Below the pieces are notes generated by a model, which did not search any database, was not told where the DNA came from, and was given only the letters and a program-made list of their open reading frames with translations. Source: Streptomyces griseorubiginosus (GTDB lineage: Bacteria > Actinomycetota > Actinomycetes > Streptomycetales > Streptomycetaceae). Taken from it: a stretch of DNA of 37,450 bases. Positions 30,992 through 37,450 of this stretch are shown here, piece after piece; within the stretch, counting starts at the first letter, position 1, and the number at the start of each line of letters is the position of its first letter. The translations under genes and the position numbers were made by a program. Location: NCBI RefSeq assembly GCF_017614965.1, contig NZ_WVUG01000052.1, forward strand, positions 1 through 37,450. The letters run 5' to 3'.

Positions 30992-33628
30992 TCACCGTAG
31001 GCGCCGTACGTCGATCGCCCAGATCCCGCGGCCGTGCGTGGCCGCGTACAGGCGTCCGTCCGGGCCGGTGCGCAGCTGCATGACCGCGGTGGTCGGCAGG
31101 TTGTCGCCGGCCACCCGCCAGCCCTTCGAGCCCGGCGTCCGCACCAGCACCCCGAGGTCCGTGCCCAGGGCGATCGTGCCGCCCTTCAGCAGCGCGACGG
31201 AGTTGGCCGGTACGTCCGGCAGGTTCCCGGAGACGTCCTTCCAGGTGGCTCCCCCGTCCCGGGTCTCGAAGAGGTGGCCGACGCCCGCGCCGGGGCCCTC
31301 GGTCCACTTCCGCGAGAAGCCGTTGACGGCGAGCAGGACGTGGTCGGAGTTCTTCGGGTCGATCGCCAGACCGGAGAGGTAGCGGTTGGGGACCGTGCCG
31401 TCGACGGGCAGGTTCAGCTGGTGCCAGCCGGTGCCGTCGGCGTTGCCCACCGCGATGCCGCGGGTGAAGCCCTGGTTGTTGCAGGGCCCGCACCAGGCGG
31501 CGTACACCTTGCCGCCGGAGGAGGCGACCGCCGTGGCGGTGTGCCCCGCGCCGAGGTCGAAGGCGTTGATCCACTCGCTGCCGCTGCGGATCGCGTAGCC
31601 CTTGGTGTTGATCCACACGTGCCGGCCGCCGGCGACCCAGGTGTCCGGGTTCTTGATGTCGGCGTTCAGCGGGGCGATGAAGCGGGCCTCGCTGGTGGCG
31701 TTGTCGGGCGGGGCGACCGAGTAGGTCGTCGCCTTCGACGGGTCGGTCACCCAACTGCCGTCGTTGACCGCGCAGTTGTTGGTGACGGACACGGCGAGGT
31801 AGACGTACTCCTGGGCGATGTTGCAGCCGTTGGCGGGGTCGGTGATCGTGTCGCCGCCGTCGCCGCCGAAGTTGGAGCCCATCACCCGGTCGCCGGGCCG
31901 CAGTTGGGACTGCCCGTTGTCCTGGAGCCCGCCGGTGATCGCGAGGCCCTTGCGGGACGGGTCGACGCCGACGCCGACCGAGTAGTACTGCAGGGCGTCC
32001 ATCGTGCCGTCGTTCAGGGACCGCCAGTCGGTGGCGTGACCGGAGGCGTCCGCGCTGCCGTTGAGCGGGCGGCGGAAGGCTCCGCCGTCGTCGCCGACGA
32101 TGACGTACGGGGCCTTGCCGTCGCTGCCGATCGCGACCGAGTGCTGGTCGGCGTGGACGGTCTGGTGGCAGTCACCGGTCTGCTTGCCCGGGTCGATGGA
32201 CCAGCAGGGGAAGCCGAAGTTCCAGTACGGGCCCGGGACGCTCCAGCTCTTGCCGCCGTCCTTGGTCTCGAAGACCTCCTCCAGACCCGCGTACACATGG
32301 TCCGGGTTCTTCGGGTCGACGGTGAGGAACTGGTTGTACCAGGCCTGGATGCCGGGCTGGTATCCGGCGCCGGTGAGCGCCGAACCCGAGTCGCGCAGCT
32401 GCTGGTAGGTGGCGATGCGGGTCCAGGGGCCGGTCGGCGAGCCGGACTTGGAGACGAAGATGCCCTCCAGCCCGCTGTCCGGGTTTTCCGCGGTCTGCTC
32501 CGGCGACTGGTCGATGGCGTAGTACCGCGACCCGTCCGCGCTGCGCGCGAAGGTCACGTTGCCGACGTCCTCCGCGTTGCTCGGCAGGTCCCCGAGCCCG
32601 GTCAGCCGCTGCCAGCTCCCCCCGGACTTCGCGTAGAAGCCGTTGTAGTCGTCGCCGCCGCGCCAGCCGACCGCGAGCACGACCTTGTCCGGGTCCTTCG
32701 GATCGACGGCGATGTCACTGGTGATGTTCTTGTACGGGGCGTTGGGATCGCTCGCCTTGGCGTGACCCGGCAGATAGTCCGGGTTGGGGGCGAACTCCAG
32801 CTTCCAGCGGCCCTTCAGCGTCCTGGTGCTGTGGCTCCACACGCCCTCGGTGGTCGCCGCCCACACCTTGTCCCCGGCGAACCGCAGCGCGTTGATCGAC
32901 TTCGACTCCAGCTCGTCACCGCCGACCCGGTCCCGTTTGCCGAACCTGCCGTGCCGGGGGTCGTCCAGGACGTAGACGCCGGTGCCCAGGAAGGAGGTCG
33001 CGCTGGTGTTGGCCTCGCCGGTGGCGTACCAGAGCCGCCCCCGGCCGTCCAGCTCCAGGTCACCGGTGGACAGGGCGGGCAGCCCGTCGGAGATGTTCGT
33101 CCAGTGACCGCCGCCCGAACGGGACCGGAAGACACCGCCGTTGGCCGACCCGGCGTACACGTACCCGTGGTTGTCGGCCGCGAGCCCGGTCACCCGCCCG
33201 GTCACCTTCCCGGCCCCGCCACTGGAGTTGGAGTTGATGTCCCGGTAGCGCGGATCGTCGGAGTCGTAGGGCAGCCGGGTCAGATCGCTCCAGCTTCCCT
33301 TGGTGTGCGGCAGATCGGACAGAGCGTCGTACGCCGCCCCGTACGCCCCCGGCGCCACGATCCCCGGCGAGGTGCGCGCCTCCGCGTACTGGTCGGCCTG
33401 CTCGGCCTCCTCCTGCGCCTCACCCCCGTCATCGTCGTCCTCGGCCTCCGCGAAAGCCGACAGACCCTTCTGCTGCTGATGCAGAAGGGCCTGCTGCCGC
33501 AGTTCCCGGACCCCGAACGGCACCCCGCCACCCGACGACGCCTGGGCCTGTGTGACCGTCAGACCCAGCGCCGCGGACGTCGCGAGCACCGCCCATACCC
33601 GTCTTCTTCGCCAGCCTTTGGCCGCCAT
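30992..33628 (-). CDS. Large secreted BNR/VPS10-like beta-propeller protein
   Basis: An 878-residue exported protein. The signal peptide (AKGWRRRRVWAVLATSAALG, cut near AQA) is followed by a Glu/Gln/Asp-rich stretch at about 45-85 and then a long run of propeller blades. Asp-box (BNR) motifs are visible: SRSGGGHWTNIS, ETKDGGKSWSVP and ETRDGGATWKDVS, with strands such as VTGLAADNHGYVYAGSANGG and GLAIDPKNSDHVLLAVNG. Such proteins resemble sialidase or xyloglucanase propellers, but I see no catalytic set, so binding or structural use on the wall or on glycans is as likely. GGGAGGG lies six bases before ATG 33628. Confidence 0.88.
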   Translation of the reverse strand: MAAKGWRRRRVWAVLATSAALGLTVTQAQASSGGGVPFGVRELRQQALLHQQQKGLSAFAEAEDDDDGGEAQEEAEQADQYAEARTSPGIVAPGAYGAAYDALSDLPHTKGSWSDLTRLPYDSDDPRYRDINSNSSGGAGKVTGRVTGLAADNHGYVYAGSANGGVFRSRSGGGHWTNISDGLPALSTGDLELDGRGRLWYATGEANTSATSFLGTGVYVLDDPRHGRFGKRDRVGGDELESKSINALRFAGDKVWAATTEGVWSHSTRTLKGRWKLEFAPNPDYLPGHAKASDPNAPYKNITSDIAVDPKDPDKVVLAVGWRGGDDYNGFYAKSGGSWQRLTGLGDLPSNAEDVGNVTFARSADGSRYYAIDQSPEQTAENPDSGLEGIFVSKSGSPTGPWTRIATYQQLRDSGSALTGAGYQPGIQAWYNQFLTVDPKNPDHVYAGLEEVFETKDGGKSWSVPGPYWNFGFPCWSIDPGKQTGDCHQTVHADQHSVAIGSDGKAPYVIVGDDGGAFRRPLNGSADASGHATDWRSLNDGTMDALQYYSVGVGVDPSRKGLAITGGLQDNGQSQLRPGDRVMGSNFGGDGGDTITDPANGCNIAQEYVYLAVSVTNNCAVNDGSWVTDPSKATTYSVAPPDNATSEARFIAPLNADIKNPDTWVAGGRHVWINTKGYAIRSGSEWINAFDLGAGHTATAVASSGGKVYAAWCGPCNNQGFTRGIAVGNADGTGWHQLNLPVDGTVPNRYLSGLAIDPKNSDHVLLAVNGFSRKWTEGPGAGVGHLFETRDGGATWKDVSGNLPDVPANSVALLKGGTIALGTDLGVLVRTPGSKGWRVAGDNLPTTAVMQLRTGPDGRLYAATHGRGIWAIDVRRLR

Positions 33629-33775
33629 GAAATGCCCTCCCCTGGGAGCGTGGCGTACATGTCACGAAGCTGTGGACCAGCTTTGAGGAGAAGACAGGTG
33701 CGGGAGGTGGTGGAGACGGCAATGAGACGGCAAAAACAAGCCATTTGGCGTACTGGACGGTTGACCGACGGTCCG

Positions 33776-35182
33776 TCAGTGCCGCCCCGCCACCCGGTCC
33801 GCGAGGCGGGCCAGGCGGGAGGAGTCGGGGGTGTGGGTGGTCAGTTCGCGGCGGTCGGCGGCCCGGTAGGTGGCGTACATGCCGTGGACGCCCAGCCAGC
33901 GGAAGGGCTCGGGTTCCCACTTGCGGACCTTGTGGCCGACCCAGGGCAGTTCGGTGAGGTCGGTCCGGCCGGCCTGGCCGGAGTCCAACTGGACCAGGTC
34001 GCGCAGGGTGCGGGCGGCGAGGTTGGTGGTGGCGACGCCCGAGCCGACGTAACCGCCCGCCCAGCCGAGGCCCGTCGAGCGGTCCAGGGTGACCGTCGCG
34101 CACCAGTCCCGGGGCACCCCGAGGACACCGGACCAGGCGTGCTCGATCCGCACACCGGCGAGGGAGGGGAAGAAGCCGACGAGGATGTCGCGCAGCGCCT
34201 CGATCGTCGTCTCCTGGGTGCGGCCGTCGTTGTCGGTGCGGGATCCGAAGCGGTACGGCGCCCCGCGACCGCCCAGCGCGATCCGGCCGTCGGCGGTGCG
34301 CTGCGCGTACATGTAGGCGTGCGCCATGTCGCCGAGCGTCTCGCGCCCCGCCCAGCCCACGGTCTCCCACTGCTCCTCGGTCAGCGGCCGGGTCGCGATC
34401 ATCGAGGAGTTCATCGGCAGCCAGGTGCGCCGCTGCCCCTTGAGGTTCGCGGTGAAGCCCTCGGTGCAGCGCAGGACATAGGGCGCGCGCACGGTGCCGT
34501 ACGGCGTGACCGCGTGCCGGGGGCGGATCTCCGTGACCGGCGTCGACTCGTGGATGGTCACGCCGAGCGCCTCGACGGCCGCCGCGAGCCCCTTCACCAG
34601 CTTCACCGGGTGCAGCCGCGCCCCGTGCGGGGTCCAGGTCGAACCGACGGCGCCCGCGACGCGGATCCGCTCGGCGGTCTCCTCGGCGCCGTACAGCTCG
34701 CGGTCCTTCTCGCCGTACGACAGCTCGTGCGCGTGGAAGTCCCTCAGCCGCGCCAACTGCGCGGGCGTACGGGCGACTTCGAGAACCCCGCCCTTGTGCA
34801 GATCGGCGTCGATGCCCTCTTCCCCGGCGACCCGGACGACCTCGTCGACGGTGTCGTTCATGGCCTTCTGCAGCCGTACGGCGGCCTCGTGGCCGTGCAG
34901 CTTCGCGTACCGGTCGCGGCCCGCGATCCCGTTGTAGAGCCAGCCGCCGTTGCGCCCCGAGGCGCCGTAACCGCAGAACCTCTGCTCCAGGACGGTGATC
35001 CGCAGGAAGGGCGCCGCCTTCTTCAGGTAGTACGCGGTCCACAGTCCCGTGTATCCGCCGCCGACGATCACGACGTCCGCCGACGTGTCACCGGACAGCG
35101 GCCCGCGCACCGCCGGAAGACCGTCGTCCGCGTACCAGAAGGAGATGCCACCGTTGACGACATCGCTTGCCGTAGGGCTCAT
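33776..35182 (-). CDS. FAD-dependent amine/amino-acid oxidoreductase (DAO family)
   Basis: A 468-residue flavoprotein. Seen: the FAD dinucleotide motif VVIVGGGYTGLWTAYYL (about 37-53), the GYGASGRNGGW loop typical of gamma-glutamylputrescine oxidase-like (PuuB/OrdL) members, TWTPHGARLHPVKLVKGLAAAVE and, near the end, GLGWAGGYVGSGVATTNLAARTL for the flavin ring. It should oxidise a secondary amine or amino acid and release H2O2. No polyamine pathway genes are adjacent. ATG 35182 has TAACGT seven bases upstream, so it may be leaderless. Confidence 0.92.
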   Translation of the reverse strand: MSPTASDVVNGGISFWYADDGLPAVRGPLSGDTSADVVIVGGGYTGLWTAYYLKKAAPFLRITVLEQRFCGYGASGRNGGWLYNGIAGRDRYAKLHGHEAAVRLQKAMNDTVDEVVRVAGEEGIDADLHKGGVLEVARTPAQLARLRDFHAHELSYGEKDRELYGAEETAERIRVAGAVGSTWTPHGARLHPVKLVKGLAAAVEALGVTIHESTPVTEIRPRHAVTPYGTVRAPYVLRCTEGFTANLKGQRRTWLPMNSSMIATRPLTEEQWETVGWAGRETLGDMAHAYMYAQRTADGRIALGGRGAPYRFGSRTDNDGRTQETTIEALRDILVGFFPSLAGVRIEHAWSGVLGVPRDWCATVTLDRSTGLGWAGGYVGSGVATTNLAARTLRDLVQLDSGQAGRTDLTELPWVGHKVRKWEPEPFRWLGVHGMYATYRAADRRELTTHTPDSSRLARLADRVAGRH

Positions 35183-35189
35183 GACCAGG

Positions 35190-35195
35190 ACGTTA
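35190..35195 (-). promoter_or_regulatory. Leaderless-type -10 box of the DAO oxidoreductase
   Basis: TAACGT on the minus strand lies seven bases before ATG 35182. It overlaps the stop end of the upstream rhomboid-like gene (35193). Confidence 0.45.
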
Positions 35196-35849
35196 GCCTC
35201 TGAGAGCGGCCCATGTCTCCTTCGGATTCAGTGGTTCTCCGCGCCCTCTGGTGAGCGGATAACAGGCCAGCCCGATCAGCACGGAGGTGAAGTGGCCGAG
35301 GTCGGTGAAGGTCGGGGTGGAGGCCAGCGGAAGCCCGTAGACGACGAACACGACGGCCAGATATCCGTACCGCCACGGCACCGCGATCCGGTACGCGAGC
35401 ACCGCGACCACCCCCGCCAGCGCGTAACTCACCCCGATGTCCAGGGTGTCGGCCGCCGAGTGCGGCGCCATGCCGTCCCGGATCGCCCGCAGCAGCGCGC
35501 CCTCACTGATCAGCGTCGCCAGCACGTGCGCCGCCACGCACACCATCAGCCAGCGCGCCGTCCCCAGCCAGCGCTCGGCCTGCGCGTGGAAGACCGTGTA
35601 GAGGACCACGTACGGCAGCCAGTGCCCGCTGTCGATCCACATCGCGCTCTGCAGCAGCACCCGCCCCGGGTCGTTCGACAGCTCATGGATGTTGGTGGAC
35701 CGCTGCCGCAGGAAGTCCTGCTCGAACTCCGGCGACATGTGGTGCAGCGCGACGGTCGTCACGAAGAGAATGCTCAGCCAGACATACGTGCCGGGGGCGC
35801 TGCAGACGTACCTCCACACCCTGTAGCCGAGGCCCCGGTCGATTCGCAT
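35193..35849 (-). CDS. Rhomboid-like membrane protein
   Basis: A 218-residue protein with about six hydrophobic segments (TYVWLSILFVTTVALHH, LMVCVAAHVLATLI, VSYALAGVVAVLAYRIAVP, GYLAVVFVVYGLPL, FTSVLIGLACYPL). Two features match rhomboid intramembrane proteases: a Ser in DIGVSYALAG at the GxSx position and a His in DLGHFTSVLIG in the last helix. Both dyad residues are therefore present, although the loops differ from classical GlpG. It may cut membrane substrates or be an inactive relative. ATG 35849 has no ribosome site; GTG 35861 is possible. It ends 11 bases before the DAO gene on the same strand. Confidence 0.85.
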   Translation of the reverse strand: MRIDRGLGYRVWRYVCSAPGTYVWLSILFVTTVALHHMSPEFEQDFLRQRSTNIHELSNDPGRVLLQSAMWIDSGHWLPYVVLYTVFHAQAERWLGTARWLMVCVAAHVLATLISEGALLRAIRDGMAPHSAADTLDIGVSYALAGVVAVLAYRIAVPWRYGYLAVVFVVYGLPLASTPTFTDLGHFTSVLIGLACYPLTRGRGEPLNPKETWAALRG

Positions 35850-35870
35850 GAGGCGATTCACGCATGTGGC

Positions 35871-35876
35871 TAACCT
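35871..35876 (+). promoter_or_regulatory. Leaderless-type -10 box of the APH-type kinase
   Basis: TAACCT lies seven bases before GTG 35884. It is also within 10-25 bases of the divergent rhomboid-like start, so the promoters overlap. Confidence 0.5.
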
Positions 35877-35883
35877 CGGGCGG

Positions 35884-36771
35884 GTGATCGACATTCCGGA
35901 CGGACTGATCGCCCAGTACGAGCGGCACGGCGGGGAGGCGGGGCGTGCCTTCGTCGCGGGGCTGCCGGAGCGGGCCGAGCGGTTCCTGGAGCAGTGGGAG
36001 CTGCGGCTGGACGGGCGGTCGATGTACGGGCGGTGCGCGCTGGTGCTGCCCGTGCTGCGGGCCGACGGCACCCGGGCCGTGCTCAAGCTCCAGGACGTCG
36101 ACGACGAGACCGTCGGGGAGCCGGTCGCGCTGCGCGCCTGGGACGGCGACGGGGCCGCCCGGCTGCTGGAGTGCGACGGCGCGACGGGCACGCTGCTGCT
36201 GGAACGGCTCGACGCGGAACGCCTCCTGAACGACCTGTCCGACACTCGCGCCGCGACCCTGGTGGTCGCCGGGCTGCTGGCCCGGCTGACGGCCGTCCCG
36301 GCCCCGGCCGCCCTGCGCCGCCTCGGCGACCTCGCGCCACGGCTCCTGGACCGGGCCTCGGCGGTCCTTCCCCGGGTGCCCGACCCGGCCGAGCGGCGGC
36401 TGCTCGCGGACTGCGCGGCGGCGGTGCGGGAGGTCGCGGGCGAGCCCGGCGACCGGCTCCTGCACTGGGACCTGCACTTCGAGAACGTCCTCGGCGCCGA
36501 CCGCGCCCCCTGGCTGGCCATCGACCCCAAGCCCCTCGCCGGCGACCCCGGCTTCGACCTCTTCCCGGCCCTGTGGAACCGCTTCGACGCGGACGAGGTG
36601 CGGTGGCGCTTCGACGCCATGACGGCCACCCTGTCCCTGGACCGCACCCGGGCCCGCGCCTGGACCCTGGCCCGGGTCCTGCAGAACTCGGTCTGGCAAC
36701 TGGAGGAATCCCGCAGCCCCCTCCCCGAGCACCTGACCATCGCCGAACGCCTGCGGGACCACCCCGCATAG
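35884..36771 (+). CDS. Aminoglycoside/hydroxyurea phosphotransferase-like kinase
   Basis: A 295-residue APH-fold kinase. Seen: the ATP-side strand RAVLKLQDVDDETVGEPVAL with the lysine, the catalytic HWDLHFENVL (Asp base), and the metal site IDPKPLAGDPGFDLFPALWNRF. The DPKPLxGDPxFDL wording matches the APH(6)/StrB and hydroxyurea-kinase branch. It could inactivate an antibiotic by phosphorylation, but most such chromosomal genes are of unknown substrate, so I do not call it resistance. GTG 35884 is chosen since TAACCT lies seven bases upstream; an ATG at 35848 would read through the promoter. Confidence 0.88.
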   Translation: MIDIPDGLIAQYERHGGEAGRAFVAGLPERAERFLEQWELRLDGRSMYGRCALVLPVLRADGTRAVLKLQDVDDETVGEPVALRAWDGDGAARLLECDGATGTLLLERLDAERLLNDLSDTRAATLVVAGLLARLTAVPAPAALRRLGDLAPRLLDRASAVLPRVPDPAERRLLADCAAAVREVAGEPGDRLLHWDLHFENVLGADRAPWLAIDPKPLAGDPGFDLFPALWNRFDADEVRWRFDAMTATLSLDRTRARAWTLARVLQNSVWQLEESRSPLPEHLTIAERLRDHPA

Positions 36772-36817
36772 TCGGCGCCCACCGTCCGCGCCCCTGGGTC
36801 CCTGCGTCCCCGCGAGT

Positions 36818-36823
36818 TAGCCT
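36818..36823 (+). promoter_or_regulatory. Leaderless-type -10 box
   Basis: TAGCCT lies six bases before ATG 36830. Confidence 0.45.
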
Positions 36824-36829
36824 CGCCGC

Positions 36830-37327
36830 ATGATCCGTGTCGCGACGCCCGCCGACGTACCCGTCATCCGCGAGCTCATCCTGGAACTGGCGACCTACGA
36901 GAAAGTCCCCCACGAGGCCAGGGCCACCGATGCCCAGCTGCACGACGCCCTCTTCAGCGAGCGGCCCGCCGCGTACGCGCACATGGCCGTCGACGACACC
37001 ACCGGCGACCCCGTGGGTTTCGCCCTGTGGTTCCTGAACTTCTCCACCTGGCGCGGAGTCCACGGCATCTACCTGGAGGACCTCTACGTCCGACCCACCG
37101 CCCGGGGCTCCGGCCACGGCAAGGCCCTCCTCACCGAACTCGCCCGCATCTGCGTCGAACGCGGCTACCAGCGCCTGGAGTGGGCCGTCCTCAACTGGAA
37201 CACCCCGTCCATCGCCTTCTACGAAGCCCTCGGCGCCCGCCGCCAGGACGAGTGGTCGGTCTACCGCCTGACGGACGACGCCCTCACGGCGCTCGGCACC
37301 GACGGCAGGGCGGACGGGCCTCTCTAG
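36830..37327 (+). CDS. GNAT acetyltransferase, diamine/spermidine acetyltransferase-like
   Basis: A 165-residue acetyltransferase resembling the SSAT group. Seen: MIRVATPADVPVIRELILELATYEK, VGFALWFLNFSTWRGVHGIYLEDLYV, where the FSTW-xx-GxYLEDLYV stretch is characteristic of SSAT enzymes, the acetyl-CoA loop ARGSGHGKALL (about 90-100) and LEWAVLNWNTPSIAFYEALGA with the catalytic Tyr. It would acetylate polyamines or a related amine. Length fits the family (about 160-170). Confidence 0.9.
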   Translation: MIRVATPADVPVIRELILELATYEKVPHEARATDAQLHDALFSERPAAYAHMAVDDTTGDPVGFALWFLNFSTWRGVHGIYLEDLYVRPTARGSGHGKALLTELARICVERGYQRLEWAVLNWNTPSIAFYEALGARRQDEWSVYRLTDDALTALGTDGRADGPL

Positions 37328-37375
37328 CCTCGCGCTTTCGCGCGGCGGAGCGTCCGGTGGGTGATCAGAAACGCA

Positions 37376-37450
37376 GAGAGTGCTCCTGACCTGCAACGAT
37401 GGGACTTGTCTAGGGTCCAGGTCGTCGCATGAAAGAAGCACTCTCCAGGT
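37376..37450 (+). mobile_element. Possible left edge of an insertion sequence
   Basis: GAGAGTGCT (37376-37384) and AGCACTCTC (37437-37445) form a 9-bp inverted repeat around an ATG at 37429 that opens a frame (MKEALSR) running off the window. Base composition drops relative to the genes before it. This could be the end of an IS with its transposase start, or an operator across a start codon. There is too little sequence to decide the family. Confidence 0.35.
37429..37450 (+). CDS. Start of an unknown gene (3' truncated)
   Basis: ATG 37429 opens seven codons before the window ends (MKEALSR). TAGGGT lies 12 bases upstream. Possible transposase start; unproven. Confidence 0.35.

Noticed and set aside
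31034..35203. 1389-codon frame opposite the propeller and DAO genes
   Set aside because: Antisense shadow of two well-supported genes; its size comes from stop-codon scarcity at high GC.

Overview
The window is chromosomal DNA from a high-GC actinomycete, almost certainly Streptomyces. Evidence: about 70% GC, coding frames with mostly G/C third positions, long meaningless antisense frames, and many genes starting directly behind a TANNNT -10 box. Family markers agree: groEL2 under CIRCE control, a DasR-type nagKA locus, a BldD-box cdgB, XRE/DUF397 pairs and a SoxR-controlled quinone reductase. Gene content and order look like conserved Streptomyces core chromosome rather than an island. The last ~75 bases may be the edge of a mobile element.

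Layout. 1-2.3 kb: the end of an unknown gene, a GNAT acetyltransferase, a minisatellite and an Old Yellow Enzyme reductase. 2.3-5.3 kb: groEL2 behind a double CIRCE array, then a cold-shock protein with a long leader. 5.0-6.9 kb: a threonine-synthase-like PLP enzyme and a GG-ending sulfur carrier, led by a canonical SAM-I riboswitch. This is best read as the metM/metO homocysteine route rather than threonine synthesis. 7.0-10.6 kb: glucosyl-3-phosphoglycerate synthase, trehalose-6-P synthase and phosphatase (compatible-solute synthesis), and a DUF3263 protein. 10.6-15.1 kb: an orphan sugar-binding lipoprotein divergent from nagK-nagA across two DasR-like operators, then a PfkB sugar kinase. 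15.2-20.8 kb: an anchored CBM-like protein, the diguanylate cyclase CdgB with BldD- and Crp-like sites upstream, a flavin reductase, a GNAT, an ECF sigma factor with an NTF2-like tail, and the ribosome-rescue hydrolase ArfB.

20.9-28.4 kb: TerD, an XRE/DUF397/HATPase regulatory triad, a 750-base stretch with a structured leader, a short cationic ORF and two copies of a 68-base hairpin element, a GNAT, an M1 aminopeptidase lipoprotein, two unknown genes, a pentapeptide-repeat protein, and a repeat-rich spacer carrying a perfect SoxR box. 28.4-37.4 kb: the SoxR-type quinone oxidoreductase and its overlapping DHA2 exporter, a large secreted BNR beta-propeller protein, a DAO-type oxidoreductase, a rhomboid-like membrane protein, an APH-type kinase, a GNAT and a possible IS edge.

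The best candidate for something undescribed is 23224-23676: a predicted leaderless-type promoter, a leader with two mutually exclusive helices (one burying the Shine-Dalgarno of a 37-codon Trp-rich cationic ORF), and two 68-base repeats that keep the same fold while differing in sequence, each followed by a terminator-like hairpin. The best-supported functional re-reading is the SAM-riboswitch-led metM-metO pair. All statements come from reading the sequence; no searches or folding programs were run.
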